Positions 46,059 to 56,963 of a stretch of 64,000 nt of DNA are shown in pieces (within the stretch, counting starts at the first letter, position 1; every line of letters starts with the position of its first letter). Both the position numbers and the translations under genes were made by a program. The stretch spans positions 12,501-76,500 of the forward strand of contig CAUYUJ010020529.1 in NCBI GenBank assembly GCA_963575745.1, in the 5' to 3' direction. This DNA is from Prorocentrum cordatum. Its lineage: Eukaryota; Sar; Dinophyceae; Prorocentrales; Prorocentraceae. Under the pieces are notes generated by a model, which worked only from the letters and a program-made list of their open reading frames with translations, did no database searches and was not told the DNA's origin.

Positions 46059-48754
46059 GCGGCAGATAGGCTCGACGTAGCCTGGTGGCGTCTCGAAGGG
46101 CTTGCCCTTGACCTCGGCCTCCGCGCTGTCGGGCCCCTGGGAGTCGAGGTAGACGGGCCCCTGGGTCTCTTGAAGGCTGGGGGCGGAAAAGAGGGGGCGG
46201 ACATGGGGGGGCTAAGGTCCTGGACTCTAGTCCACGGGAAGGAAGGTCTCATCAACGTTCATTGTTTCAATGTCGGACCCCACCCAGCGGAAGCCCCCCG
46301 CAGACCCCTGAGAGGGTGCCAGGTGCTAGGATCTCGAGAGGGAGCTAAGAATGAAGGTTTGGGAAAACTGCGAGAGAAGGCCCCAAGGAGGCACCAAGAT
46401 GGCCCCAGGATGGTTTCAAGGGGCGTAATCGCCGCCGCCACTGCCGACGTCAATGTCGCCGTTATCCTCGTCGCCCTCGCCGCCCTCTCTTGGGGCCAGC
46501 GAAAGCCTTGAGGAGGGCCCAAGGGGGCCCTGCGAGGGGCTCGAGAAGGCCCCAGGGGGCGCCAAAAAGAGTCCAATGGGGGGTCCAAGAAAGCTCCGAG
46601 AAGGCCCCAAGAGGGCCCCCAAAGGAACCCAAGAACGCATACCGTGGCCATGTCGTCGTCGTTGCGGGTGGGCGTGCGAACGACACTGGGAGATAGGGCG
46701 CTCTTGGAGTCCACGTGGGGGTGTCCACGTGGGGCCCTCTCGGGACCCTGTGAGGGGCCCGAGATGGGGTTCTAAGAGAGGTCCGATGGGGGGCGCCAGG
46801 AAGCCTCAGAAGGCTCTGAGAAGGCCGCAGGAGGCCGCAAGAGGGCCCTGCGAGGAGGTCGAGCTGGCCCCAGGGGGCTTTCAGAGGGGCTCAAGATGGC
46901 CCCCGTGGGCCCCCGGGGGCTCCAAGAGGGGGCCATGAGGGCTCCAGGGAGATTCTCACAAGGCCCCAGATCAGGGAACCGACACCTCTCCGAACGCGCG
47001 GGTTGCGGTTCACTTATACGGGTGGCTCATGAGAACCTCTGGGAGCTTTAAGAGGACCCCCAAAGGCCCCAAGAAGGCCCAAGAAGGGCCCATTGGCCTG
47101 AGAAGGTCGCGTGGCTTGGGGGTAGGGGGCGCTGCTGAAAGAGCGCCTTCCCCGTCTCCCTGCCTCTCTACTTCACCCTCCTGTCCTCCTCCCCTCTCAC
47201 CCGCCCCCCATCCCATCTCAGCCCCCCCTCATCGCCCGCTGACCCAACCCTCATTCCCCACCTGACCTCGCCCTCTGAGCCAGCCCAGTCTGACACAGAC
47301 CTCGCTCGGTGACTGGGAGGCCCGATGCCGCGCCCTCAATTGATTTCCCGCCAATCTCCCGACTGCGTCCTGACAGCGCCCCCCTGGACCAGCATAACTC
47401 CCGACAGCGCGGGAAACAATCGTTTTGCTTGATGCATACCTAAAAAACTGCGCCCCTGACAGCGCCATCTCCTGACAGCTCCCGACAGCTCCCGACTGTC
47501 AGGGCAATCGGCGGGGGTTAGGAACAAACATCAGGAAATAATTGTACAGACATAGTGGCTTGATATGCAAGTATGGTTTCAACAATCTTCCATGTGGGCC
47601 CTCCTGGGGCACTTGGCGCCCTCCTGGTGCTCTCTTGGGGCCGTAGTGGGGCCCTCTTGAGCTCTCGGGGCTTTCGCGCTCTTCATGGGGCCTATTGGCC
47701 CTCTGGGACCTTGTTGGGCCAATGGGCCCTTCTTGGGCCTTCTTGGGGCCTTTGGGGGTCTTCTTAACGCTCCCAGAGGTTCTCATGAGCCACCCGTATA
47801 AGTGAACCGCAACCCGCGCGTTCGGAGAGGTGTCGGTTCCCTGATCTGGGGCCTTGTGAGAATCTCCCTGGAGCCCTCATGGCCCCCTCTTGGAGCCCCC
47901 GGGGGCCCACGGGGGCCATCTTGAGCCCCTCTGAAAGCCCCCTGGGGCCAGCTCGACCTCCTCGCAGGGCCCTCTTGCGGCCTCCTGCGGCCTTCTCAAA
48001 GCCTTCTGAGGCTTCCTGGCGCCCCCCATCGGACCTCTCTTAGAACCCCATCTCGGGCCCCTCACAGGGTCCCGAGAGGGCCCCACGTGGACACCCCCAC
48101 GTGGACTCCAAGAGCGCCCTATCTCCCAGTGTCGTTCGCACGCCCACCCGCAACGACGACGACATGGCCACGGTATGCGTTCTTGGGTTCCTTTGGGGGC
48201 CCTCTTGGGGCCTTCTCGGAGCTTTCTTGGACCCCCCATTGGACTCTTTTTGGCGCCCCCTGGGGCCTTCTCGAGCCCCTCGCAGGGCCCCCTTGGGCCC
48301 TCCTCAAGGCTTTCGCTGGCCCCAAGAGAGGGCGGCGAGGGCGACGAGGATAACGGCGACATTGACGTCGGCAGTGGCGGCGGCGATTACGCCCCTTGAA
48401 ACCATCCTGGGGCCATCTTGGTGCCTCCTTGGGGCCTTCTCTCGCAGTTTTCCCAAACCTTCATTCTTAGCTCCCTCTCGAGATCCTAGCACCTGGCACC
48501 CTCTCAGGCGTCTGCGGGGGGCTTCCGCTGGGTGGTCCGACATTGAACCAATGAACGTTGATGAGACCTTCCTTCCCGTGGACTAGAGTCCAGGACCTTA
48601 GCCCCCCCATGTCCGCCCCCTCTTTTCCGCCCCCAGCCTTCAAGAGACCCAGGGGCCCGTCTACCTCGACTCCCAGGGGCCCGACAGCGCGGAGGCCGAG
48701 GTCAAGGGCAAGCCCTTCGAGACGCCACCAGGCTACGTCGAGCCTATCTGCCGC
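46059..48754. repeat. Near-perfect large inverted repeat, ~1.04-kb arms
   Basis: Left arm 46059-47098 and right arm 47717-48754 are reverse complements with only a handful of differences seen by eye (for example ACCCCACCC versus ACCACCC, and GAAGGCTCTGAG versus GAAGGCTTTGAG). The spacer, 47099-47716, is CT-rich then carries several CTGACAGCGCC words. Most of each arm is the GGCCCTCTTGGGGCC minisatellite. Outer ends are sharp (GCGGCAGATAGG / CCTATCTGCCGC). No target duplication is seen. Confidence 0.9.
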
Positions 48755-48783
48755 GCGCTCACCAAGTGGTTCGACCACCCGTC

Positions 48784-48790
<7 letters not shown>
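48637..48790 (+). CDS. Candidate exon at the right end of the inverted repeat
   Basis: CCCTCTTTTCCGCCCCCAG (ending 48636) is a good acceptor. The frame from 48638 reads LQETQGPVYLDSQGPDSAEA, then EVKGKPFETPPGYVEPICRA and LTKWFDHP, ending at an ACG repeat. Third positions are G/C-rich as expected for coding sequence in this genome. The copy in the left arm (minus strand, about 46059-46176) breaks off within the same exon after PICR. No family recognised. Confidence 0.4.
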
Positions 48791-48815
<25 letters not shown>

Positions 48816-49292
48816 CTGGAATCAACAGCCAGGGCATTTGGATATGTTTCGCTCTTGGAGCGTCTCGGGGTCCCCATGGGGCATTCGTGGGGCCCTCTTG
48901 GGTTCATTCTGGATGCATCTTAGGTCTTCCAGGGGCGTTCAACGGCCCCTCTTGGGGCTCTCTCGGGGCCCTCTTGGACGTATTGGCACTGGGCCATCGT
49001 AGGCCCCTGTTGGGTCTTTGTGGGTGGGCATTAGTTGAGCCATGGTGTATACATAATGTTCTGCCACTATAATGTGTATGCGTACGCATGTATTTATATA
49101 TACACATTAACAATGTATACGCCCCGTGCTAGTATCATACATATATAGATATGTACTCATAATTCATCACTCAACGCTTTTGAGTATAACTGCAATTTAT
49201 GCTGGGGATTTCTCCAAGTTCCTTCAATTATTTTCTGGGGACGTATGTCCTTATATTTTCCTCATATAGGTTGTGCTGCGCCAGAGATGCCA
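48791..49292. other. TTGGGGCC minisatellite then AT-rich unique sequence
   Basis: 48860-49010 is again CTTGGGGC-type repeat. 49030-49250 is AT-rich with ATGTGTATGCGTACGCAT and a palindromic TATATATACACAT region. No gene. Confidence 0.5.
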
Positions 49293-49297
49293 ACTTA
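49293..49297. repeat. Target-site duplication ACTTA (5' copy)
   Basis: ACTTA directly precedes the 5' LTR and directly follows the 3' LTR (55192-55196). Five bases is the usual size for Ty1/copia. Confidence 0.85.
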
Positions 49298-49442
49298 TGC
49301 TCGGGTTTCTCTGTGATTCCAGGCGTTGCCAATTCAAATGCATCGAGGGTTGCACCGTCCGCAGGCCCTTTTGCTCGAGCAGTGTTGGAGGACAACGACC
49401 ATAGGGTGACGTATTCCCCCTTGCTTACGCGAACTTCCTCCA
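49298..49442 (+). repeat. 5' LTR of the copia element
   Basis: Starts TGCTCGGGTTTCT, ends GCGAACTTCCTCCA. Aligns without gaps to 55047-55191. Confidence 0.9.
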
Positions 49443-49460
49443 TGGTAGCGGGGAGCGTGG
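49443..49460 (+). promoter_or_regulatory. Putative primer-binding site
   Basis: TGGTAGCGGGGAGCG begins at the first base after the LTR. TGGTA is the usual start of initiator-tRNA-Met-type primer sites (complement of a tRNA 3' end ...TACCA). Confidence 0.55.
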
Positions 49461-49507
49461 TTGTGTGAGATATTCAGACTACGATCCACGGATAGAGCGG
49501 GCTGCCG

Positions 49508-50821
49508 ATGGCAGCGGCGCCGCGAGAGCAGCTGGTGGATTGGCGTGGCGACATCAGGCTGCCAGAGTTCAGTGGGCGTGATGAGGACTGGCCGAGCTGG
49601 TCCATCAAGGCCCACGCTTTCTTCGCGCTGATGGGCTGGGACGACCTCATCGATAATGTGGAGGCCCAGCCGCAGCTGGCAGTGGGCAGCGTGAGCATGG
49701 GCGAGCGAGCGGCCGCTACGAGCAAGCTGCTGCACGCCATGCTGGTGACCAAGACTCAGCGCAAGGCGCTGGCGATGGTGACGCTCGCGGGCAGGCACGA
49801 GGGCTTCGTGGCCTGGCGCGCGATCAAGAACGAGTACGAGCCAGGAGTCGGCTATATGTTTGCTGCGATGCTGAGCGGGCTGCTCAACCCGAAGTGGGAC
49901 GACCAGAAGCCGTTCGCGGACCAGCTGGTCGACTGGGACAACGACGTGGCGAGGTACATGATGTAGGTTGGCAAGGAATTCGGCGACGAGTTCCGCATCG
50001 CCCCGCTGCTTGCGCGCGGCCCTGAGCCGTACAAGACTGTGCTGAGGAAAGTTCCGACGGCCGCCAAGGCCACCCACGCGGCCTTGAGGACGCACATGAG
50101 GGAGTGGCAGGCGTCGTGGCAGGTCTTCGCTGCCAGCGGGGCGGCGGACCAGGGCTCGGACCCCATGGAGATCGGCGCGATCTCAGGGCGCGCCTTGCCG
50201 TCGCAGCCGTGGCCGAGGCGCTCCGGTGGCAAGGGCGACAAGAACGAGAGAGGCGGCAAGGTCGACAAGTCGGGCGGCAAGGGCGACAAGAGCGGCAACG
50301 CCGGCAAACATGGAGTTTATAATGACAACCTGAAGGGCACCAACCCCAGCAGGGTCAAGGAGAACTGCAACTGGTGCCAGAAGCAAGGACACAAGGAGGA
50401 GGACTGCTGGAACAAGGCGGCTGGCAAGCCTCGAGCGCCAGCCTCGGCGGCCCCCAAGGCGGCCGCGGCCCAGCAGGTTGCCCCGAGCGCCGAGGGCCAG
50501 AAGTCCGTCAGTGCGATAGCTGCGCACGCCGACAGTGACGAGAGCGGCTGGGTCTTCGCCGTCAGGAGCTCGGTCGCGGGGCGCCGCAGGGAGGAGCGTT
50601 CAGGGCTCGCCCTCGCCGACAGCGGGAGCGACGAGCACCTCGGTGGCCAGGCGCTCGGCGCGAAGCATCCGACGGCGGAGGCGACAAGGGTCGCCAGCCG
50701 TGCCTCGGGAACCTCAGGGCGAGCATGCACCTCGCCCCGCAGGGCGCGGTGCTCAGCCTCAGGAAGCTGGCTCGCAAGAACTCCAGGTTCGTCCTCGAGG
50801 AGAGCGATCCGCACGCCGTGA
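49508..50821 (+). pseudogene. Gag and protease region of the copia element
   Basis: The frame from 49508 encodes a gag of copia type (LPEFSGRDEDWPSWSIKAHA near the N terminus), interrupted by TAG 49964-49966 and then continuing in the same frame. A CCHC knuckle, CNWCQKQGHKEEDC, lies near 50367-50408. A protease core, LALADSGSDEHL, has DSGS at 50618-50629. A Lys/Gly-rich linker (GGKGDKSGNAGK) precedes the knuckle. Gag packages RNA and the protease matures the polyprotein. One in-frame stop and loss of frame near 50720 disable it. Confidence 0.8.
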
Positions 50822-52740
50822 ACCTCAGGACGGGCGAGCGCGCGGACATAAAGCTAGTTGACAACGCGTTCTACTTCGCTGCGCAGATCCACGACGCGAT
50901 GGACGAGGCGAAGCTTGCCGCGCGGCCCGCCGGGGTCGCAGCGGCCGGCGCCGCTGCAGCCCCACAGGGGCAAGGATATGATCCCCATCCCGAAGCTCGT
51001 GGGTCAAGGGGCCCATCGCCGCAGGAGGCAGGAGCTGCGCCACCACAGGCGCAGGAGGCGGCGGCGCCCGCGCAGGGCCAGGAGGCGGCCGCGGCAGCGC
51101 TTTCCCCAGGACGGTCGTACCTCGAGGGGCCCGGGCCGAGCTCGAGGATCGACGCCATGCAGAAGCGCCTCAAGGAGATCTACGCTCCGTACTACGGGAC
51201 CAAGGCTCAGTGCTGGGCTCGGCTCGTCGAGTACGAGGGCACGCGCAAGGTGAAGACGGCGTCGGACAACTTCCGCGAGCTGAGGCGCGAGGAGATGCGC
51301 CGCCAGGCGGATACGGGGCAGGTGCTGGAGCTGCCCGCGTATCCCGGCGTCCGCGAGCCGATCCCGGCGGAATGGCGGAGGCACGAAGAGAACTAGCACT
51401 GCCGACCGCGGCGCTGGTGCGAGCATTGCCAGATGGGATGTGGGCGTGGCAGACCCCGCGAGTTGCTGGATGCCGAGGCGGGGCGCCCCCCCGTGATCGG
51501 CCTCGACCTGGCGCTCTTCAAGGGGCGAGGCTGGCGACGACGCGGAGGGCCCCCCCCCGCGCAGATGATGGCCAGAGGCAGGGTGAGGAGGAGGTCTTGG
51601 TGATAGCTGACGCCGACGCGGGGGCCATGGGGAGTGCCCCGAAGCCCGACTGGCGCGCTGATCCCTACGCGGCGGCGGCCACGGTGGCGTTCATCAAGGG
51701 TCTCTTCCACCAAAGGTTATCCTGAGGCACGATCACGAGGGCGCCATGGTAGACCTTGCTGGCATGGTCGAGGCGGAGTTGCCCAAGCGCGTGGTCGTCA
51801 AGCCTGCCCCCGCTTTCAGCTCCCAGTCGAAACCCTCCGAGAATGCCAGCGGCATCATCCAGCCGCAGTTCCGCGCGAGCTGGAGCGCGCTGGAGGCAAA
51901 GCTGGGGGCCAGGATTCGCCCAGGCTCGGCGATGTACATGCGGCTGCAGCGTCGCGCGGGCTGGGCGCGCACCAACCTGAGGATCGAGGCTAGCGGCCGC
52001 GCCGCACACCAGACTTTTTCGGGGTTTGCCCACGCGAGTGAGATGGCTTCCCCAGGGAAGTCAGTCCTGGCGCGCCTGCCGAGAGGCAGGAACCGCAGGG
52101 CGCGAGGCAAGGTTCTCCACAAGGGCGACATGGGCTTCGCGAGGGCGGTCTGGCTTGGGAAGAGCTACGACGCCGACGAGCACATCAGCGCCGTCGAGAC
52201 GGGCGAGCTGACCACGACGAGGACTGTCAAGAGGCTCCCTGAGGAGCGGAGGTTCAACCGCTCCGCCGCGGCTGCGATTGCCCACGTGCCGCGGCAGCGC
52301 CGCGGGCGAGGCGCGGCCCCGCGCGGCGTCGAGCCGATCGTCGCGCCCCCCGCTGCCGCGGGCGCGGGCCTGGCGGCGCAAGAGGCAGCCGAGGTCCAGC
52401 CAGACCCGACCACGCCAGCCCCTGCCAGCGCGCCTGTCCCGCCAAGCGGGCAGGCGGCCCAGGCGGGCACCCGCGCGGCGGCGCCCGCCGCGGGCGCAGC
52501 GGGCGGTGTCGAGGCACCTGCAGGAGACGCGCAGGCGGGGCCAGCTGCACCGGCAGCGGCCACGGGGGGCGCGGGAGGCGACGCCCCCATGACGCCGCGC
52601 GCTGCAGCTCCAGCGAGTGAGGCGCCACAGTTCCCGCCGATCGGCCGATCGCCGAAGCGGCCTGCGCCGATCGCAAAAGCTGCCTGCGGAGGATGGTGGC
52701 AACCGCGGCACCCTTGCGAGGTCTTGGGTTAGTGGAGTTG
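50822..52740 (+). pseudogene. Integrase region of the copia element, frameshifted
   Basis: In one frame WCEHCQMGCGRGRP and VIGLDLALF (about 51413-51517) form the zinc-binding end and first catalytic Asp region. The core continues as DPYAAAATVAFIKGLF; after a frame change at about 51720 it reads RHDHEGAMVDL (second Asp) and FSSQSKPSENASG (Glu). The C-terminal part reads SVLARLPRG, GDMGFARAVWLGKSYDADEH and RTVKRLPEERR, typical of the post-integrase domain of dinoflagellate-like copia elements. A Pro/Ala-rich linker (52300-52700) leads to the RT. Integrase inserts the cDNA into the host genome. Confidence 0.72.
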
Positions 52741-54310
52741 CGGCTGAGCACTGTGATGATGTTCGGCCTGACTTCCTGCAGAGCCTGAGGGGCATGAACG
52801 CCCCCGATCCGCGCGGCGCGTCGGGCTCGCAGTTGATCGAGGCTTCCACCCGACGGGCCCTCGACGGCCCGAAGCAGCACGGGGTGGGCAGGCTCGTCAA
52901 GCGGAGCGGGGCCGTCAGCAAGAAGATCAGCGCCCGTTGGGACCGCGTCTACAAGTGGGGCGCGAGCCTCGGCTGCAGGGTCGCCAAGTCGAGGTGCGTC
53001 GCGCGAGTTCAAGTGGCAGGGGCACCGCGACGACCTCTTCGCGCCAGGGGCCAGCATGGCCGATAGCCGAGCAGTGGACTACGCGGCGCTGAAGCGCGGG
53101 TGGCCCACCTTTACCGTCGACGCCGAGGACGCGCACTACCGCGCCCCTGCGGAGGAGGACGTGCGGGTCGAGTGCCCGCCCGAGGTCGTAGAGGAGTGCC
53201 GCGCGAAGGGCGTTTCCGAGGACTGCGTCTGGCAGCTCGCGAAGCAGCTGCCAGGACGGCGCGCTGGGGGCAAGCGCTGGGTCGAGTTCGCGGCGGAGCA
53301 GCTCGCGAGCAGGGGCTTCGAGCGGTCGCCGACCGCGCCCCAGTTCTTCTGGCGCGCCGAGCCGCCGTGCCTGGTGGAGCTGCACATGGGCGACATGTGC
53401 GGCACCGCGCCTGGACTTGTCGGGTCCGACCTCGTGCTGGATCTGGGCCGTGACATGGAGGTGGAGTGGTCAGGCCTGCAGGGCGAGGGCACCGGCTGCG
53501 AGCTCCTCAAGAGGCGGCGCGTGTGGGAGGCCGATGCTACTTACATCCAGCCCAACGAGAAGTACCTCACGAAGGCGCTGGAGGCGCTCGGCCTCGAGGG
53601 GGGCCAACCGTGCGCCACCCCTGGGGCGGAGGCGCGCAGGACAGGCAGGGGCGACGCGCCTGACCTCAGCCCCGACGAGGCTAAGTTGTTCAGGGGCGTG
53701 ACCATGTGCCTGCCATTCTACCTGCACGACCGCGAGGACGCCCGGTTCGACATCAATTACCTGACCTCGCGCATCTCATCGCCTCGTGGTACCTGGAGGG
53801 CACGAGGGACCTGGGTGCGAAGATGGCCAAGCCCACCACGCCGCGGGACATCGTCGACCTGGTCGCGCGGACGGACTCCGACTGGGCAGGCGACGCGAAG
53901 GAGAGGAAGAGCCAGACCAGCGCGCACATCACCTCCTGCGGGCTGCCCGATGCTCGGGATCAGCTGCCGCCGGGACGTGCAGTCGCTCAGCAGCCGCGAG
54001 GCTGAGTGACACGCAGGAGCTCGAGGTCTCAGCGCCTCAGCGAGGGTCTCGGGCTGAAGGCGCTCGCCACGTGCATGGGCTACAGCGTGCGCTTGGGCTG
54101 GCGGCGCGACGCTCGAGTGCGAGGGCGTTGGCGAGGCGTCAGGGCACAGGGCGGATCAAGCACCTGGCCACCAAGACGCTCTGGATCCAGCAGCTGGTGG
54201 CCAAGAGGGTCATCGTCATCGAGCCCGTGGACGGGGGGGGCAACCTGGCGGACCTCGGCGCAAAGCTGCTGCCGAGGGCGCGCCTCGAGAGGCTCCGAGA
54301 GCTGTGGGCT
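52741..54310 (+). pseudogene. Reverse transcriptase and RNase H of the copia element
   Basis: RT: REFKWQGHRDDLFAPGASMA spans about 53010-53067; TVDAEDAHYRAPAEEDVRVE follows in the main frame; then KQLPGRRAGGKRWVEFAAEQ and SRGFERSPTAPQFFW. The strand that should hold the YVDD active site reads LVELHMGDMCGTAP, so one catalytic Asp is lost. RNase H: RTDSDWAGDAKERKSQTSAH near 53869-53930, then in another frame GRIKHLATKTLWIQQLVAKR and GGGNLADLGAKLLPRARLE to about 54290. Frames change near 53790 and 54000. Second-strand synthesis and hybrid removal are the family roles. Confidence 0.82.
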
Positions 54311-54866
54311 CGTGGAGGCGCCCGTGCAAGGGGCCGCGAGGGTTGCTGCAGTGGGGGCCGCTCCGAGTTCAGCCGACATCCAGACTCAGTTGAACCTGCT
54401 GAAGGTGTTGATCGCCGTGGCCGCGTCGCTTCCCACCTTGGCGAAGGGGGGCACGACCGAGCTGTGCGAGGTGCCGCAGGAGACGAGCGAGGGCGCGCCA
54501 GCTCCAGATGGGTTGCTGGGGATCGCGTCCGAGGGCTGTTGCGTGAACCTGGACGTGCTGCTAGCCGGCGTGAGCTTTGGGCTCATGATCGCGGTGCTGG
54601 TGGCTTCTCTGATCTGCTGGTCGCGCCCGTGCGCGAGGCCGAGGTGGTGCCGCAGTGGCGCCCCGCCTCGCGAGGGCGACGACGGCGAGCTTCATCATTT
54701 TCCGATCGTGAAGCGGCCGTGCGAGCCAGCAGTGAAGGCCAAAACGAAGAATAGCGACCGCATAAGATCTGTCCACACGCAGAGCCAGGTTAAGTACACC
54801 TGGTGGAGCGCCATCCCCCGCTTCCAGCCTTTAGGAGACCGAGAGCACGGGGCATGGGTCGAGTAG
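54310..54866 (+). CDS. C-terminal tail of copia pol with a predicted transmembrane segment
   Basis: The frame ending at 54866 reads IQTQLNLLKVLIAVAASLPT (hydrophobic), then VLLAGVSFGLMIAVLVASLI, a strong transmembrane-like stretch at about 54556-54615, followed by CW, RPCARPRWCR and a polar tail. Ordinary Ty1/copia pol ends soon after RNase H, so this ~180-residue extension is extra. Whether it is translated with pol or separately cannot be told. 54867-55046 shows no clear polypurine tract. Confidence 0.5.
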
Positions 54867-55046
54867 GGCCTTGAGCTGAGAACTGCCCGTCGCGCTGGAG
54901 GCGCGAGCGAGGACCTTCGTCGATTGCTGCGAGTCACTGCGGACAGATCCTGTTTCTTCACGTAGAACCCTGGAGAGAGTGGTGTCCCCGAGGGGTGTCC
55001 GAGGTGGAGCGGTCTCACCAACCGCTCCCCGCTCGGCCAGGCGGCG

Positions 55047-55191
55047 TGCTTGGGTTTCTGTGTGATTCCAGGCGTTGCCAATTCAAATGCATCGAGGGTT
55101 GCACCGTCCGCAGGCCATTTAGCTCGAGAAGTTTTGGAGGAGAACGATCATACGGCGACGTATGCCCCCTTGCTTACGCGAACTTCCGCCA
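55047..55191 (+). repeat. 3' LTR of the copia element
   Basis: Starts TGCTTGGGTTTCT, ends GCGAACTTCCGCCA; followed by the second ACTTA at 55192-55196. Confidence 0.9.
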
Positions 55192-55196
55192 ACTTA

Positions 55197-55555
55197 TGGT
55201 TGTGGTGATGATGATGAGGTTGATGGTAATGCTGATGATGATGGTGGCGATGCTGATGCTGATGACGATGCTGGTGATGATGGTGATTGTGATGATGATG
55301 TTTATTCTGATGGTGATGTTAATGACAATGATGGTGGTGATGATGATGCGGATGATGATGTTGATGATGATTATGATGCTGGTCATGATGATGGTGACGG
55401 TGATGGTGATGTTGATGAAAATGATGGCGATGATGATGATGATCATGCGGATTATGATTTCGATGATGATGGTGGTGATGATGATGCTGCTGCGAGGAGG
55501 AGTAGGAGCAGGAAGAGGAGGAGGAGGAGGAGGAGGAGGAAGACGAGGATCGATG
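55197..55555. repeat. GATGGTGAT-type array followed by GGA repeats
   Basis: About 290 bases of GAT/GGT/GCT triplets (gives poly-Asp or Met-rich frames), then GGA triplets 55490-55550. Confidence 0.9.
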
Positions 55556-56509
55556 TTTGAGTTTTGAGCGCGTTTGCGTATTTTTGCATCGTTTGGGCGA
55601 TCCTCGCCCCATTGCCCGCCCCTTGTCTCCCCTTCCCCCGCGGTGGAGGTGGAGCTGTGGACGCCTCCCAGGAGGGGTCCGGGGGCGCCGATGGTCCATC
55701 GAGGCTTCTCGGCGAATGCGTGTAACGCCCGCCCCTGGGCAACTCGCCCCAATCGTCGCCATCGAAAGAAGGGATTGTTTTGGAAGAGTTGACTTGGAAA
55801 AAGTGCCCACACCCAGCGGGCTGGTCAGGGCTGCTCACGGTCCGGTTCGATCAGAGTCGATCCCCAAACCTCGATTCCGATTTCGATGTGGTCCGATCCA
55901 TCACAAACCGATTCCCTCTCCGGCGGCATGTTGGGGCCGAGCCCTATCCACGATCCCAGACAAGCCGATTCTGATCCGAGTCTGTGCCAGTTCAGGTGCC
56001 GATTTGATTTGTGTCCGATCCGATCTTGCAACCAGATCCAGCTTAGGGTTTAGGCCTGTTGGTGGGATTGTAGATGTGGCGGGAGTGTGGCAGGTGCCGA
56101 GGCAAGAGCACGATCCGAGTCGACCGACGACGTTCTGAGTTGGAGAGCATGTGCAACAGTGCAGTCTGGGATATCGCGTGTGTGTGTGTGTGTGTGTGTG
56201 TCACGAATCAGATGCCAGGGAGTGGCGTTGCCATGAAGAGAGTGGTCATGGGAGATACGGAGCCAGTTTTAATGCACATGTAGGTGTATATGTAAATGTA
56301 CATGAGATGTACAGAGAGCAGTTGTCATGTGTATGTACATGTGCATGGTACAAGGTGTGTACAAGGTGCAGGGATGTGGCAGGCATCGAGGCCTAGTGCG
56401 TTCCGAGTGGAAGACGCAAACACATCTGCTTCCAGCGCACACCGCAACCAGTGAGCTTGTGCAGTGTACGTGGTGCACTGCGAAGCAAGAGGCATCTCCC
56501 ATCTCCCGC
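55556..56509. other. Unassigned DNA with a CGATTCCGATT block and short GT run
   Basis: 55840-56040 is rich in GATCC, CGATTC and CCGATC words, related to 43640-43810. 56177-56200 is (GT)n. 56270-56370 repeats TGTACATG-like words. No gene supported. Confidence 0.5.
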
Positions 56510-56720
56510 CTCTCCTTCACATCGTCCTCTTGCCCCCCCTTGCTTCCTCCTCCTGTTCCTCCCGCCTCTCCCTCACTTCCTCCCGATCTTCCTCCTGCTC
56601 TCCCCTCGCTTCCTGCCCTCATCCTCCTTTCCTCATCCTTACCATCAGCATCCTGCTGTCCCTCGCCTCCTCCTTCTTTCTCCTCTTGCTCTGCTCTCTC
56701 CTCCTCCATCGCCAGTCCGG
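56510..56720. repeat. Pyrimidine-rich tract
   Basis: TCCTCC/CTTCCT-rich, ending ATCGCCAG at 56715. The following 56716-56900 reads HWMPCAELAFVEGSSCRVLS in one frame and may be an exon, but nothing confirms it. Confidence 0.6.
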
Positions 56721-56909
56721 CAAGTGCATTGGATGCCGTGTGCCGAATTGGCCTTCGTCGAAGGCTCCAGCTGCCGCGTTCTCTCCCCCCCTCCTTTGGG
56801 CCTGCTCGTGGGCTCCTCTGGCCTCTTCGGCGCGCTGCTGCGCCCCCGCCTTCTGCGGTGTGGCGTGCCCAAGGTCTTCTGCGAAGCCACCCAGCATAGG
56901 CTGATTGGG

Positions 56910-56963
56910 CGTTTGAATTCAAAAACGACTTTGAATTCATGAAGCGATTTTTGAATTCAAACG
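56910..56963. repeat. Perfect 16-bp hairpin with GAATTC in both arms and loop
   Basis: CGTTTGAATTCAAAAA (56910-56925) and TTTTTGAATTCAAACG (56948-56963) are exact reverse complements. The 22-base loop holds a third TTTGAATTCA. The sequence is AT-rich inside a GC-rich region. Confidence 0.85.

Larger units (their letters stand above)
49298..55191 (+). mobile_element. Ty1/copia LTR retrotransposon, complete in structure, coding decayed
   Basis: 145-bp LTRs with TG...CA ends, a 5-bp target duplication and the order gag - protease - integrase - RT - RNase H identify a Ty1/copia element of 5.9 kb. The two LTRs differ at about 12 of 145 positions (about 92% identity), so the insertion is not recent. 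Reading frames are broken by a TAG in gag, a frameshift in integrase and several in RT/RNase H. It inserted beside a GAT-repeat tract (55197 onward). Confidence 0.93.

Noticed and set aside
46453-48362. Identical 161-residue ORFs in both arms of the inverted repeat
   Set aside because: They are the same Gly/Pro/Arg-rich minisatellite translation seen twice because the arms are copies; no domain is present.
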